A stretch of 64,000 nt of DNA from Bacteroidaceae bacterium. Lineage in GTDB: Bacteria; Bacteroidota; Bacteroidia; Bacteroidales; Bacteroidaceae. The DNA lies in contig JAFUYM010000053.1 in the NCBI GenBank assembly GCA_017470525.1, positions 1-64,000 of the forward strand, in the 5' to 3' direction. Position 1 is the first letter of the stretch. Every line of letters starts with the position of its first letter. Under the pieces are notes generated by a model. The model made no database searches, had not been told where the DNA came from, and saw only the letters and a list, made by a program, of their open reading frames with translations. Of the stretch, positions 34,628-43,927 are shown piece after piece. Both the position numbers and the translations under genes were made by a program.

Positions 34628-34645
34628 CTTATTCTTTGTAATTTA

Positions 34646-35233
34646 CTATTTATCATTTATTTGAATCCTCTCTAAGAGTTGGTCAAGTTGTTGGCTGAGG
34701 TCGGTGGTGCCATCATTGAGGATGGTGAAGTCGGCACGGCTGCGTTTCTCCTCTTCGTCCATCTGTTGTGCCATGCGGGCTTCGATTTGCTCTGTTGTGG
34801 TGTGGTCGCGTCGTATAACTCTTTGGATGCGTGTCGCTAAAGGTGCATACACTTCAACTGTGTAATCAACGGTATCTTGAAAGTCTGCTTCAAAAAGGAT
34901 GGCACTTTCTTGGGCTACGATGGGGGCGGTCTGTCGGAGGGTCCACTCGGCGAAGTCTTGTTTCACGATGGGGTGGACGATGCTGTTGATGCGGGTGGCA
35001 TGCTCCTTGTTGGCAAAAAGGTAGCGGGCAATGACTGGTTTGTTGAGTGTGGCACCGTCGTAGGCGTCGTTGCCAATGAGCAGACACAGTTCCTGACGGA
35101 TGGCAGGGCTTTCTGTCATAAGTCGTCTTGCCTCGTCATCGCAGTGATAGACAGGGATTCCGCGCTGTTGGAGCAGTTGGCAAATATAGGTTTTGCCGCT
35201 GCCGATGCCTCCTGTAATGCCGATGCGTATCAT
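34646..35233 (-). CDS. coaE: Dephospho-CoA kinase
   Basis: CoaE phosphorylates dephospho-CoA, the last step of coenzyme A synthesis. The 195-residue protein has the P-loop GGIGSGKTYI at residues 8-17, the substrate motif VYHCDDEARRLM, and HPIVKQDFAEW followed by VAQESAILFEADF. Its start overlaps the end of the YbbR-like gene by 4 bp (ATGA), which implies coupled translation. Confidence 0.94.
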   Translation of the reverse strand: MIRIGITGGIGSGKTYICQLLQQRGIPVYHCDDEARRLMTESPAIRQELCLLIGNDAYDGATLNKPVIARYLFANKEHATRINSIVHPIVKQDFAEWTLRQTAPIVAQESAILFEADFQDTVDYTVEVYAPLATRIQRVIRRDHTTTEQIEARMAQQMDEEEKRSRADFTILNDGTTDLSQQLDQLLERIQINDK

Positions 35234-36210
35234 TCGCTGATTTGTTCTATCACGTATTCAACAGATTCGGGGCTGATGCGCAGGTGGCGGATGTTGCCAG
35301 GTTGCTGGCGGATGTAAAGTTTGCACCGTTTGGCATCGGATTTCGCGTCTTTGTAGTCAACGCTGAGCAGGAAGTCATTGGGCGTGATGTTGTCGTAGAG
35401 TGTAGAACTGACCAAGAACGTGACGGTTGCCTTGAGGGGGAATGTGCGCATGATTTTGTTGTGGGGCACATTCTCGCTGTAGATGGGCACTTGCAGGGTC
35501 TTGTCAGTGAAGATATCTACGCAGATTTCTGCATCGATGGAGTCGGGAATGGCTTTCGCGCCACGTGGCACAAGCAGGGCAAGCCGCGTGTGGAGTGTAT
35601 CTTCCAGTTCGTTGAACGTGAAATTCTCGGTCTTGACGCTGTTGATGCTGCCGTAGATGTGTTTGGGTGCGTAGATGTCCACAGAATCGGGGTGGAGCAG
35701 GGTGCCACATAGGTATCGTCCTGCTGTTGTGGTGATGTGTCCATTGAAGACGATGGGAACACGCTTGTGTTGCCCGTTGGAGTAATAAACCTCTATCTTG
35801 CTGGGTGATGTTGACTTGAAAGACATGCCTTGCAGTCGCTTCTTCAACACGGCACGTCGCAGCACATTGGTGTCGATGACGATTTTCCCCGATTTCTGGT
35901 TGATTTCCTTGAAAGGTACTGACAGTTCAAGGTCTTCGTTCTTCATGAACTTGTAGTAGAACGCGTTCCATCCCTTGCTGGTGTAGGTGACATTGACTTC
36001 AGTGGGCATATTGCTGGTATATACGACATCTTTCGGCAGGTCTTCCACTTTCAGTTTATAAGCAAGCGTGACTTCAGTCGTCTCTTTGATGGACTGCATA
36101 AACCAGAAATTGATGGAGATGGCGAGGAAGATGAGGAACACAAGAAAGTTGCGGTCGATTTTTATCAACCGCAGCCTTCTGAATATTACTTTGGTGAAGT
36201 CGGTCAACAT
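35230..36210 (-). CDS. YbbR/CdaR-like domain protein
   Basis: This 326-residue protein has one N-terminal membrane helix (FLVFLIFLAISINFWFMQSI, about 22-41) and periplasmic YbbR-like repeats, beginning VTLAYKLKVEDLPKDVVYTSNMPTEVNV. In Firmicutes the homologue CdaR controls the c-di-AMP cyclase CdaA; no cyclase gene adjoins it here, so the partner is unknown. It lies between yajC and coaE, an arrangement I associate with Bacteroidales in general. Confidence 0.82.
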   Translation of the reverse strand: MLTDFTKVIFRRLRLIKIDRNFLVFLIFLAISINFWFMQSIKETTEVTLAYKLKVEDLPKDVVYTSNMPTEVNVTYTSKGWNAFYYKFMKNEDLELSVPFKEINQKSGKIVIDTNVLRRAVLKKRLQGMSFKSTSPSKIEVYYSNGQHKRVPIVFNGHITTTAGRYLCGTLLHPDSVDIYAPKHIYGSINSVKTENFTFNELEDTLHTRLALLVPRGAKAIPDSIDAEICVDIFTDKTLQVPIYSENVPHNKIMRTFPLKATVTFLVSSTLYDNITPNDFLLSVDYKDAKSDAKRCKLYIRQQPGNIRHLRISPESVEYVIEQISE

Positions 36211-36253
36211 ACAGATGCCAGACTAACAATGTGTTGTAGTTGAAAGGGAATGA

Positions 36254-36571
36254 CTACTGCTGTTGTTGAGTGCCTTCAGCATAGACATAGTTGCGGTCTA
36301 TCTGTACAGTGACACCTTTGGAGATTTCGATGGTGAGGTATGGCTGTCCTTCGTTGAGCGACTTGACCACTCCATGCACACCGCTGGCTGTGATGACTTT
36401 GCTGCCAATCGTAAGACTCTTGCGGAAGTTCTCAATCTCTTTCTGACGCTTGCGCTGTGGCTTAATCATGAAGAAATAGACAATGGCAAACATCGCCACA
36501 ATCATGATAATCATGCTCCAGTCGAAGCCTCCCTTTGCAGCACCTTGGGCTGCCTGAATCAGTGTAAACAT
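36254..36571 (-). CDS. yajC: Preprotein translocase accessory subunit YajC
   Basis: This 105-residue protein has a single membrane helix at about 20-38 (MIIMIVAMFAIVYFFMIKPQRKRQKE) followed by the small cytoplasmic YajC domain (GSKVITASGVHGVVKSLNEG). YajC associates with SecDF in protein export. The size and the IKPQRKRQKE motif make the call secure. It lies between nusB and the YbbR-like gene. Confidence 0.93.
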   Translation of the reverse strand: MFTLIQAAQGAAKGGFDWSMIIMIVAMFAIVYFFMIKPQRKRQKEIENFRKSLTIGSKVITASGVHGVVKSLNEGQPYLTIEISKGVTVQIDRNYVYAEGTQQQQ

Positions 36572-36641
36572 AATGCTATTTGTTTTTTATGATGTCCTTA
36601 TTATATAATAATGTCTAAAGTGTCGTTGAAGGAAATGCACC

Positions 36642-37571
36642 TTAGTTCACCTTTGTCAGGAGGTGCTCCTTCTGTAGCATTTTTGCCACTGCATCAATGA
36701 TGCCGTTCACATAGCCAGCACTCTTGGGGGTGCTGTACCACTTGGCGATTTCGACGTATTCATTGATGGTGACAGAAATCGGAATCTGGGGGAAACTGAG
36801 CAATTCGGCAATGGCAATCTGCATGATGATGACATCCATGTAGGCAAGTCGGTTGAACTCCCAGTTCTTGACACATTTACCGATGAGCGAACGATAATAC
36901 TCGTCGTTGATGATGGTGCGACGGAACAGGCGCGTGGCAAACTCCTGGTCTTCGATGTCCTTGTATTCGGGCACAAGTTCTTGGTTGGCACCATTGGCTG
37001 GGTCAAAGCGTTTGATGGTTTTGAGCACAAACGTGTCAACTACTTCCCGGTCGTCGTTCCAGTACAGGCTCTGTTCCTCCAGAATGTCGTCGATGCGTTC
37101 ATCCTTCATGACGATGTTCTTGTAGAGTTTGCGCCACAGTTCGCGGTCGTCTGCATAGGTGACTTTCTCCAGTGCCATGTATTCAGCGTAGTATTCACTC
37201 TGAACAATGTCGGCATAGAGTTTCTTGATGTAGTCAAGGTCGTTGTTCCATGTCTTTTTCTTTGTATCGACAAACTCCTGCAACTGCTTGTTCTTCTCCA
37301 ACTGTGCCGTGAACTGGTTGTCGGCAAAGCGGTGACTCACCACTTCGTTAATGTGTCCCACCTTGTTGAGGTGCTCCTTGTGTTCCACCTGTTGGAATGC
37401 ATAGCGCGACACGCTCACCATGAGGAGAAGCATGTAGTTGTAGAGATCGTATGCTTTGGAGAGGCTGAAAAGAAGTTCCTTTTCGGCTGTATCAATGTTT
37501 TTACCACTATTCTGATAGTAGGCGTACATGAGTTGTACGATTTTCAGACGAATGAGTGTACGGTTAATCAT
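36642..37571 (-). CDS. nusB: Transcription antitermination factor NusB, long form
   Basis: NusB binds boxA RNA with NusE and prevents early termination, mainly in rRNA operons. This protein has 309 residues, about twice the E. coli length, as is usual in Bacteroidetes. The first 20 residues (INRTLIRLKIVQLMYAYYQNSGK) align with the NusB start. A long helical insertion fills the middle, and the conserved C-terminal part reads AYMDVIIMQIAIAELLSFPQIPISVTINEYVEIAKWYSTPKSAGYVNGIIDAVA. It leads the operon, with a promoter about 100 bp upstream. Confidence 0.93.
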   Translation of the reverse strand: MINRTLIRLKIVQLMYAYYQNSGKNIDTAEKELLFSLSKAYDLYNYMLLLMVSVSRYAFQQVEHKEHLNKVGHINEVVSHRFADNQFTAQLEKNKQLQEFVDTKKKTWNNDLDYIKKLYADIVQSEYYAEYMALEKVTYADDRELWRKLYKNIVMKDERIDDILEEQSLYWNDDREVVDTFVLKTIKRFDPANGANQELVPEYKDIEDQEFATRLFRRTIINDEYYRSLIGKCVKNWEFNRLAYMDVIIMQIAIAELLSFPQIPISVTINEYVEIAKWYSTPKSAGYVNGIIDAVAKMLQKEHLLTKVN

Positions 37572-37669
37572 ATCTCAAAAAACTCTTTTTTTGTATTCCC
37601 CGTCGATGATAGTCTGAACGAAAACATCAGGAGATTCGTTGCTTTTACTTCTAACTGTTAATTCGAGTG

Positions 37670-37677
37670 CAAATTTA
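37670..37677 (-). promoter_or_regulatory. Promoter of the nusB operon
   Basis: The minus strand reads TAAATTTG followed by C. The leader to the nusB ATG at 37571 is about 95 bases. Confidence 0.6.
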
Positions 37678-37691
37678 GTGATTTTCTTTGA

Positions 37692-37748
37692 AAAATGAGG
37701 CTTTTTTGTGGGAATGATTGCTTGAAAATGAAAAAAACGCCTCATTTT
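37692..37748. repeat. Spaced inverted repeat between nusB and the PUR gene
   Basis: AAAATGAGGC at 37692-37701 is perfectly repeated in inverse at 37739-37748, 37 bases apart. It lies between two divergent genes, just upstream of the nusB promoter, and may bind a regulator of one or both. Confidence 0.45.
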
Positions 37749-37823
37749 CTTGTGTAAAACAAAAAAAAGCAACAATTTTGTAGCAGATTTGTAAAATAAG
37801 ATAAATATTAACAAAGATTTTTT

Positions 37824-38237
37824 ATGGGTGAGACAGAAAAAGACTTGATTTACTCAGAGAGTGTCAAGGCTGGCAAGCGCATCTATTATTTTGATGTGAA
37901 GCAGAGCAGAAACGGTGATAAGTACATTGCCATAACGGAGAGTAAGAAAATCAATGAGGGAACTATGGATAACCCTCGCTTCGTGTTTGAGAAGCACAAA
38001 CTATTCTTATATAAAGAGGATTATGAGAAGTTTGTTGATGCCTTGAACCGCACTCTGGATGTGGCAAAGGGTAATGTTTCCGTTGCAGAACTCAAGGCTG
38101 CTCAGGAGGCAAGGGCACAGGAAGAAAGTGTGTCTGCCCCAGTGGAGGTTGCAGAACCTGCTGCCAGTGAGGAGCCAGCGTCTGAGGAAAAAGGCGAAAA
38201 GAAGAGTTTCCTCGACAAGGTGAAAGACATCTTCTAA
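37824..38237 (+). CDS. PUR-alpha-like DUF3276 protein
   Basis: This 137-residue protein has a DUF3276/PUR domain at residues 5-90 (LIYSESVKAGKRIYYFDVKQSRNGDKYIAITESK, then FEKHKLFLYKEDYEKFVDAL), a fold that binds single-stranded DNA or RNA in Borrelia and eukaryotes. The rest is an acidic Ala/Glu tail ending in SFLDKVKDIF. Its target here is unknown; a role in RNA binding fits its position near ribosome-related genes. Confidence 0.82.
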   Translation: MGETEKDLIYSESVKAGKRIYYFDVKQSRNGDKYIAITESKKINEGTMDNPRFVFEKHKLFLYKEDYEKFVDALNRTLDVAKGNVSVAELKAAQEARAQEESVSAPVEVAEPAASEEPASEEKGEKKSFLDKVKDIF

Positions 38238-38346
38238 TTGGGAAAAAGTGGGCTTCGTTCGTTCAAAATGAGGGGGCGAAGCACTCAATCTTTCCTTCCA
38301 AACTGAAAAAAACAGGTAAAACTTTTGTGGGTTACTGCAAAAGTCG

Positions 38347-38354
38347 TACCTTTG
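38347..38354 (+). promoter_or_regulatory. Promoter of rplY
   Basis: TACCTTTG has TTTTG at 38323-38327 upstream, 19 bp spacing. It produces an unusually long leader of about 200 bases before the rplY ATG at 38559. Confidence 0.7.
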
Positions 38355-38381
38355 TGCCGCTTTTTTGGGCAACACATTAGT

Positions 38382-38526
38382 CCTCCCCCAAAATGGAGGG
38401 TCTTCGTGTGATGGCGAATTAAGCGAAGCAAGGCTTGGGGCAATGCTCCAAAGAATTGTTTTGGCAAGGCTTGGGGCAACGTCCCCGAGAATTGTTTGGC
38501 AAGTGGGGGCAATGCTCCCCCGAAAG
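38382..38526 (+). repeat. rplY leader with three tandem hairpin repeats
   Basis: A hairpin (CCTCC at 38382-38386 with GGAGG at 38395-38399) is followed by three tandem units starting at 38428, 38464 and 38499, 35-36 bp apart. Each begins GCAAG and has a G-run/C-run stem: GGGGCAATGCTCC, GGGGCAACGTCCCC and GGGGGCAATGCTCCCCC. The region fills most of the gap 38238-38558. Nothing else is seen there apart from the promoter. Confidence 0.75.
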
Positions 38527-38558
38527 ACTTAATTTATAGTAACACAAAAAATTAAAAA

Positions 38559-39161
38559 ATGAAAGAAATTACAATCAATGCACAGGCTCGTACAGAGTAT
38601 GGCAAGAAGGCAAGCAAGGAACTTCGTCGTGCCGGTCAGATTCCAGCCGTAGTTTACGGTGTGGAGAAGGACGAGAACGGTTTGCCAGTAGCAAAGTCTA
38701 TCAAGGTTTCAGAGAAAGAGTTGGCAAAACTGCTCTACACTCCAAACGTTTACATCGTGAACCTCGTTGTTGACGGAAAGCCCGTTAAGGCTATCCTGAA
38801 GTCACTTCAGAGCGACTTCGTTACCGACCGTCCTGTTCACGTTGACTTCTATCAGATTACAGAAGACAAGCCTGTTGTATTTGAGATTCCTGTGAAACTC
38901 AATGGTCTTGCAGAAGGTGTACGTGCCGGTGGTAAGTTGGCGCTCAACGTTCGCAAGTTGGCTGTGAAGGCACTCTACACTCAGTTCCCCGACACTCTCG
39001 ACATCGACGTGACCGAACTTGGTCTTGGCAAGTCTATGAAGGTGGGTGCTCTTTCTTACGAAGGTCTCGAAATCGTCACTTCTAAGGAAGTGGTTGTTTG
39101 TGCCGTTCGTATGACTCGTGCTGCTCGTGCTGCTGCTGCCGAGGCTGAGTCTGCTGAGTAA
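38559..39161 (+). CDS. rplY: 50S ribosomal protein L25/general stress protein Ctc
   Basis: This 200-residue protein has the two-domain CTC form of L25, which binds 5S rRNA. The N-terminal domain (residues 1-95) includes RTEYGKKASKELRRAGQIPAVVYG, and the C-terminal TL5-like domain PVKLNGLAEGVRAGGKLALNVRKLAV. A short Ala/Glu tail ends the protein. It follows a long structured leader and precedes pth and an S4-domain gene on the same strand. Confidence 0.95.
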   Translation: MKEITINAQARTEYGKKASKELRRAGQIPAVVYGVEKDENGLPVAKSIKVSEKELAKLLYTPNVYIVNLVVDGKPVKAILKSLQSDFVTDRPVHVDFYQITEDKPVVFEIPVKLNGLAEGVRAGGKLALNVRKLAVKALYTQFPDTLDIDVTELGLGKSMKVGALSYEGLEIVTSKEVVVCAVRMTRAARAAAAEAESAE

Positions 39162-39309
39162 TGACATCTTGAGTGTGACAACACAGAAAAACGGAATGGG
39201 AGTGTATCGGTGCCAATGCGGGCTTTCGGTACACTCTCTTTATATGTAATAATGTATGTGGCTGTTTGATTGGTTTCGGAAAAAGAAACCCGAAACGTCT
39301 GATGAATGT

Positions 39310-39873
39310 ATGAAATACTTGATTGTAGGACTCGGAAATATTGGCAGCGAATACGAAGGTACGCGCCATAATATCGGTTTCCGAACTGTCGATGCCTTTG
39401 CCCGAAAGCAGGGTGCCCAATGGATGGACAAGCGTTATGGAGCCATCGCAAGGACTCGCGTGAAGAATGCGGAACTCATCTTGCTCAAACCTTCCACCTA
39501 TATGAACCTGTCGGGACAGGCGGTGCGATATTGGGCACAGCAGGAGAAAATCCCCGTGGAGCGATTGCTGGTCATTGTTGACGACCTCAGTTTGCCGGTC
39601 GGCAAGGTTCGTATGCGTGGCAGTGGCAGCGATGGTGGACACAACGGACTGAAGAACATCGCCTCCTGTATGATGACCCAGAATTACCCCCGCATCAAGT
39701 TCGGCATTGGCAACGATTTTCCAAAAGGCACACAAATTGATTTTGTGCTTGGTCAGTTCAGCGACGAGGACAACAAAATCATAGAGGAAAAACTGGACTA
39801 TGTAGGTGAGATGATTCAGAGTTTCTGTTTGCAGGGACTTGACCGCACAATGAACCAATATAACAAGAAATAA
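39310..39873 (+). CDS. pth: Peptidyl-tRNA hydrolase
   Basis: Pth releases peptides from peptidyl-tRNAs that drop off the ribosome. From [12 protein letters not shown] the protein has 187 residues, the normal length. The motifs are [16 protein letters not shown] (catalytic histidine), [15 protein letters not shown] and [25 protein letters not shown]. The frame is open to an ATG at 39256, which would add 18 residues ([11 protein letters not shown]...); I prefer the standard start, but the extension is a genuine alternative. A GTG-started S4 gene begins 1 bp after the stop. Confidence 0.92.
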   Translation: MKYLIVGLGNIGSEYEGTRHNIGFRTVDAFARKQGAQWMDKRYGAIARTRVKNAELILLKPSTYMNLSGQAVRYWAQQEKIPVERLLVIVDDLSLPVGKVRMRGSGSDGGHNGLKNIASCMMTQNYPRIKFGIGNDFPKGTQIDFVLGQFSDEDNKIIEEKLDYVGEMIQSFCLQGLDRTMNQYNKK

Positions 39874-39874
39874 C

Positions 39875-40327
39875 GTGGAAGCAAGATTAGATAAATGGCT
39901 TTGGGCAGCACGCATCTTCAAGACACGCACCATTGCTGCCGATGCTTGCAAGAATGGACGTATAACCATCGGGGGAGTGAAACAAAAAGCCTCCAAGATG
40001 ATAAAGGAGGGTGACATCATTGAGGTGCGCAAGCCCCCCATCACCTATTCTTTCAAGGTGCTGAAGGCTATCCAGAACCGTGTAGGTGCAAAACTGGTGC
40101 CCGAAGTGTTGGAAAATGTCACTGCTAAAGAACAACTCGAACTCCTTGAGATGAACCGCATCAGCGGTTTTGTCGGTAGAGCACGGGGTACAGGTCGTCC
40201 AACGAAGAAGGAACGCCGTGACCTTGATGACTTCATCCAACCCGCCTTTTTCGGTGATTTCGACTTCGATTTTGATGAGGACGAGGAAGAGGACACTTTC
40301 TTTGACGAGGATATCGACATGCAATAA
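39875..40327 (+). CDS. S4 domain RNA-binding protein (Hsp15-like)
   Basis: This 150-residue protein has an S4 RNA-binding domain at residues 1-60 (MEARLDKWLWAARIFKTRTIAADACKNGRITIGG), as in Hsp15, which recycles stalled 50S subunits. The middle is basic (RGTGRPTKKERRDLDDF), and the end is extremely acidic (DFDEDEEEDTFFDEDID). It uses GTG as start, 1 bp after the pth stop, and so is coupled to it. Together with L25 and Pth it forms a ribosome-rescue-flavoured group. Confidence 0.88.
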   Translation: MEARLDKWLWAARIFKTRTIAADACKNGRITIGGVKQKASKMIKEGDIIEVRKPPITYSFKVLKAIQNRVGAKLVPEVLENVTAKEQLELLEMNRISGFVGRARGTGRPTKKERRDLDDFIQPAFFGDFDFDFDEDEEEDTFFDEDIDMQ

Positions 40328-40344
40328 GACTGAACGTGAAAGGC

Positions 40345-40405
40345 GTACCCCTCGGGTACGGCACGCTATACCCCTCGGGTACGTTGTGTCGTACCCGAGG
40401 GGTAC
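40345..40405. repeat. Three-unit 23-bp-period array, family 2, copy C
   Basis: GTACCCCTCGGGTAC, ATACCCCTCGGGTAC and GTACCCGAGGGGTAC start at 40345, 40368 and 40391, exactly 23 bp apart, with spacers GGCACGCT and GTTGTGTC. The last unit is inverted, as in copy B. The array sits between the convergent S4 gene and pepT, 18 bp past the S4 stop. Confidence 0.85.
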
Positions 40406-40445
40406 GCCTCTTTATAAGTAATTGGTTGATGTCTTGAGAAAATGA

Positions 40446-41669
40446 TTATGTTCTCAGGTTTTCTGCTGTGATTCTACAGATGTTCACTACTGTCATCATG
40501 GCTTTCTCCAGACTTTGCACGGGGCAGAACTCGTGGGGACCGTGGAAATTGATGCCGCCAGCGAAGATGTTGGGGCAGGGAAGCCCTTTGAAGGAGAGTT
40601 GGGCACCATCGGTTCCGCCTCGGATGGCACGGACTTGGGGTGTCATGCCAGCCTCGCTGATGGCTTGTTTGGCGATGTCGATGATGTACATTTTGTCCTC
40701 CAGTTGCTCGCGCATGTTGTAGTATTGGTCTTTCAGTTCCAGGGTGGCGATGTTGCCGTACTTTTCGTTAATGGTTTCCACTACGTCGGAGATTTCTGCC
40801 TTGCGGCTCTCAAAGTATTCGCGGTCGTGGTCGCGGATGATGAAGGATAGTTGAGATTTTTCGCAGGTGCCGCTGATGTTGGTGAGGTGGAAGAAACCTT
40901 CGTAGCCTTCTGTTGTTTCAGGGGTTTCGTCGGCTGGTAACATGCCCACCAGTTCGGTGGCAATGCGGGCTGCATTGACCATCTTGTCTTTGGCATAGCC
41001 GGGATGAACGGAGCAACCGTTGATGGTGATTTTAGCAGAGGCGGCATTGAAGTTTTCAAACTCTATTTCGCCGATTTCACTGCCATCCATCGTGTAAGCA
41101 AATTTGCAGCCAAATTTCTCAACATCAAAGTGATGTGCACCCATTCCGATTTCCTCGTCGGGATTGAAGCCTACGCGGATGGTGCCGTGCTGGATGTCGG
41201 GATGCTGTTGCAGATAAACCATTGCCTGCACTATTTCGGCAATGCCCGCCTTGTCGTCGGCACCGAGTAGGGTGGTGCCGTCGGTCACGATGAGGTCTTC
41301 CCCCTTGTGGTCGAGTAGTTCAGGGAACTTCTCAGGTGAGGTGACGATGCCTTCGGAAAGGAGGATGTCGCCGCCGTCGTAATTGGCGACGATGCGTGGT
41401 TTCACGTTCTTGCCCGAGGCATCGGGGCTGGTGTCCATGTGGGCAATGAAGCCGATGATAGGCACGGGTGTGTCGGTGTTGGAGGGCAGGGTGGCATAAA
41501 GGTAGCCTAATTCGTCCAATTCCACGTCTTGCAGTCCTTCACGAATCAGTTCTTCTTTCAGGTATTTTGCAAACACCCTTTGTTTCTCGGTGGAGGGTGT
41601 CACCCCTGTGTCCTCCGCCGACTGTGTGTCAAAAGACACGTATTTCAAGAATCTCTCTACAATTTCCAT
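40446..41669 (-). CDS. pepT: Peptidase T (tripeptide aminopeptidase)
   Basis: PepT removes the N-terminal residue of tripeptides in the cytoplasm, using two zinc ions. The 407-residue protein shows the M20 motifs: the metal ligands in [13 protein letters not shown], the bridging aspartate in [14 protein letters not shown], the catalytic glutamates in [22 protein letters not shown], and the C-terminal [13 protein letters not shown]. The C1-family peptidase gene lies 3 bp upstream on the same strand, so the two likely act together on peptides. Confidence 0.95.
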   Translation of the reverse strand: MEIVERFLKYVSFDTQSAEDTGVTPSTEKQRVFAKYLKEELIREGLQDVELDELGYLYATLPSNTDTPVPIIGFIAHMDTSPDASGKNVKPRIVANYDGGDILLSEGIVTSPEKFPELLDHKGEDLIVTDGTTLLGADDKAGIAEIVQAMVYLQQHPDIQHGTIRVGFNPDEEIGMGAHHFDVEKFGCKFAYTMDGSEIGEIEFENFNAASAKITINGCSVHPGYAKDKMVNAARIATELVGMLPADETPETTEGYEGFFHLTNISGTCEKSQLSFIIRDHDREYFESRKAEISDVVETINEKYGNIATLELKDQYYNMREQLEDKMYIIDIAKQAISEAGMTPQVRAIRGGTDGAQLSFKGLPCPNIFAGGINFHGPHEFCPVQSLEKAMMTVVNICRITAENLRT

Positions 41670-41672
41670 ATT

Positions 41673-43058
41673 TTACTCTTCACTGCTAAACATGGGGTCC
41701 CAGCAAGGCAGCAGTGTGGGTTTCTGCTGGCTGGCTTTCAGAATTTTTTCTGAGGCATATTTCTTGTTGATAACCAGACGGAACATATAGTTGTCAAACC
41801 ATTCGTCGGTCATGATGATGTGTCCCTGATGCCCGTAGTTGGCACCCCATGAGTTTTCGACCTCCCACTTGAGAGGTTTTCCGTTTTCGTCGAGGTCAAC
41901 AGCCTTGAGCGTCATGGCGTGGGTGGAACCTGAATCGAAGGACTTGATGCGTTGTGCCTTGTCCATGCCGAAGTGTACGCCAAAGATGGCATCATAGTCG
42001 TAGTTGGCAAGGTCGGCAATGCCGCGAGTGCGGTCGAGGAATTTGCTTACGTCGCAAGAGAAGTACATCATAGTGCTGTCCTTGATGGAAGCGATGGCTG
42101 CCTCTTTAATGTCCTCCATTGGAATGTTGAGATACAGCCAGTTATGTCCGTCGTAGGTATGGCGGTCATACTGAATTTCATAGGTTTTCCAATACTCACG
42201 TGTGGGGTCGTTCATCAGCATGAGGTAGTCGTTCTGCAGGTCTTGTCCGAGAAACTCTTTATAGAAATCTTGGGGAGTGTACTTCTTGGGAGGATAGACG
42301 GTTTTGCCGTCGCTGTCTTTGGGTGCCCACGTAAATTCGGTGACGGGTGTGCCCAATCCTAATGCAAGCATGTGGTAGATTTCAGAAAGGAATTTCTCTT
42401 TTTGCGCTTGGAGTGTCTTGTCAGTTGCCTTGCTGTCGACTCTCAGCATCAAGGCATCCTCGCGGAGTTTCCTTTTGAGGAAGGTGGTGAACTGGCTCGT
42501 ATTGTTGGATGTGTAGTTTTCGGGCATCACACCTTTGGGAACAATGCCGTATTTTGTCACGAGGTCTGCCACGCCTGTGAAGGTGCCTCCGTCGGAAAGT
42601 GGATTCTGGAAAAGCCACATCACTGTTTGGTCTTCCATCGGCTTCTTCCGTGTGTCGATGATGGCTTGCAGGAAGAGGTTCGCCTTCTCCAGTTGGTCGT
42701 AGAAGAACAGGTAGTTTTGGGAGAACTCGATGCCTTGGGGCAAATGTTGGTCTTTAATCATCTGCGCTCTTAGCATGTTCATGCCAGTGAAGAGCCAGCA
42801 TCTGCCTGACGATTTCTGGTCTGTGATGCCTTTGGATGGAACAGAGTTGGAGAAATAGGTGTCTTGTTCCACCTGATTGTCTTGGTTGAGTGCCAGTGCA
42901 GAAACGGGACCGGCTGCCAATGCATTCTTGATGGCTCGTTCGCTGCCAGAGAGTTTTTGGGTCTGGGCAAAACGGGTGAGCATCTCTTGCGAAATTCCCT
43001 GTGCTGATAATCCTAATGTACAAAACAACAGGGCTGTGGTAAGTGTTGTTTTCTTCAT
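41673..43058 (-). CDS. Secreted C1B cysteine peptidase (bleomycin hydrolase/PepC family)
   Basis: This 461-residue protein has a signal peptide (MKKTTLTTALLFCTLGLSAQ). The peptidase C1B fold carries QKSSGRCWLFTGMNMLR with the nucleophilic cysteine, STHAMTLKAVDLDENGKPLKWEVENSWG with the catalytic histidine and asparagine, and the usual GAN.GHQG.I after it. The usual bleomycin hydrolase/PepC is cytoplasmic; the signal peptide here puts it in the periplasm or outside. It is 3 bp upstream of pepT. Confidence 0.9.
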   Translation of the reverse strand: MKKTTLTTALLFCTLGLSAQGISQEMLTRFAQTQKLSGSERAIKNALAAGPVSALALNQDNQVEQDTYFSNSVPSKGITDQKSSGRCWLFTGMNMLRAQMIKDQHLPQGIEFSQNYLFFYDQLEKANLFLQAIIDTRKKPMEDQTVMWLFQNPLSDGGTFTGVADLVTKYGIVPKGVMPENYTSNNTSQFTTFLKRKLREDALMLRVDSKATDKTLQAQKEKFLSEIYHMLALGLGTPVTEFTWAPKDSDGKTVYPPKKYTPQDFYKEFLGQDLQNDYLMLMNDPTREYWKTYEIQYDRHTYDGHNWLYLNIPMEDIKEAAIASIKDSTMMYFSCDVSKFLDRTRGIADLANYDYDAIFGVHFGMDKAQRIKSFDSGSTHAMTLKAVDLDENGKPLKWEVENSWGANYGHQGHIIMTDEWFDNYMFRLVINKKYASEKILKASQQKPTLLPCWDPMFSSEE

Positions 43059-43207
43059 GAAAATGTGTATTGATGTTTGGTGAATAATTGAATAATCGGA
43101 GGCATTTAATGTGTCAAAAAAGTATGACTTAGCACCTCTTAAGGCTTTTCGAGTGCGAAATTAAGGAAAAATCTTTGTATTATCATCGTTTATCCGTAAA
43201 TTATTGC

Positions 43208-43215
43208 TAACTTTG
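43208..43215 (+). promoter_or_regulatory. Probable promoter of the polysaccharide locus
   Basis: TAACTTTG matches TAnnTTTG. It leaves an untranslated leader of about 75 bases to the ATG at 43298. No UpxY-type antiterminator gene, usual at the front of Bacteroides capsule operons, lies here. Confidence 0.5.
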
Positions 43216-43297
43216 TCCGATTTTTGTGAAAAATTATAATAATAAATGTGAAAGAGTTTCGTTATATATTCTATATATAAGGAGAATTTGAACGAAG

Positions 43298-43909
43298 ATG
43301 AGTTTAGACAAAGAGATATCGAACATTGATGGAATGAATGGGCTTGAAAGGGCGCTGAAGCGTGTGGGAGATGTCGTGGGAGCCATGCTGTTGCTGGTGG
43401 TGCTGTCGCCTGTTTTTCTGTATATATATATCAGGCAGAAGATGGATGGCTCGGGACCAGTCATCTATAGTCAGGAAAGAATCGGTAAGGGTGGCAAACC
43501 ATTTCTGATCTATAAGTTCCGTACAATGGTGGTGGATGCAGAAAGAGATGGTGTGCCGCAATTGGAACAGGAGGATGACCCACGACTGACTGAATTTGGA
43601 AAGGTGTTGCGCAAGCGTCATCTGGATGAACTGCCTCAGATATGGAATGTACTGAAGGGTGATATGTCCTTTGTAGGTTATCGGCCCGAACGCCAATATT
43701 TTATCGATAAAATCATGGCTCATAACACGGACTACCAGTTGTTGTATCAGTCAACACCTGGTGTCACGTCGATGGCAACCATTGAGAATGGTTATACTGA
43801 CACGATGGAGAAAATGTTGAGGCGTTTAGAGATGGACTTGGATTATTTGAAAAACTGCAGTTTGGGTCTTGATGCCAAAATTATCTTCAAAACATTGTTT
43901 AATATCTAA
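43298..43909 (+). CDS. Polyprenyl-phosphate sugar-1-phosphate transferase
   Basis: This 203-residue protein is the short form of the bacterial sugar transferase family. One membrane segment lies at about residues 28-48 (VGAMLLLVVLSPVFLYIYI), followed by the catalytic region: RIGKGGKPFLIYKFRTMVVDAE, RKRHLDELPQIWNVLKGDMSFVGYRPER. It should load the first sugar phosphate on undecaprenyl phosphate. It opens the polysaccharide locus, 18 bp before the SLBB gene. A different priming enzyme lies at the other end (57920-59020). Confidence 0.92.
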   Translation: MSLDKEISNIDGMNGLERALKRVGDVVGAMLLLVVLSPVFLYIYIRQKMDGSGPVIYSQERIGKGGKPFLIYKFRTMVVDAERDGVPQLEQEDDPRLTEFGKVLRKRHLDELPQIWNVLKGDMSFVGYRPERQYFIDKIMAHNTDYQLLYQSTPGVTSMATIENGYTDTMEKMLRRLEMDLDYLKNCSLGLDAKIIFKTLFNI

Positions 43910-43927
43910 ATCTTAATATACCATAAC

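Noticed and set aside
39256..39309. 18-residue extension of pth
   Set aside because: Standard Pth begins at [10 protein letters not shown]; the extension is possible but not supported by a motif.
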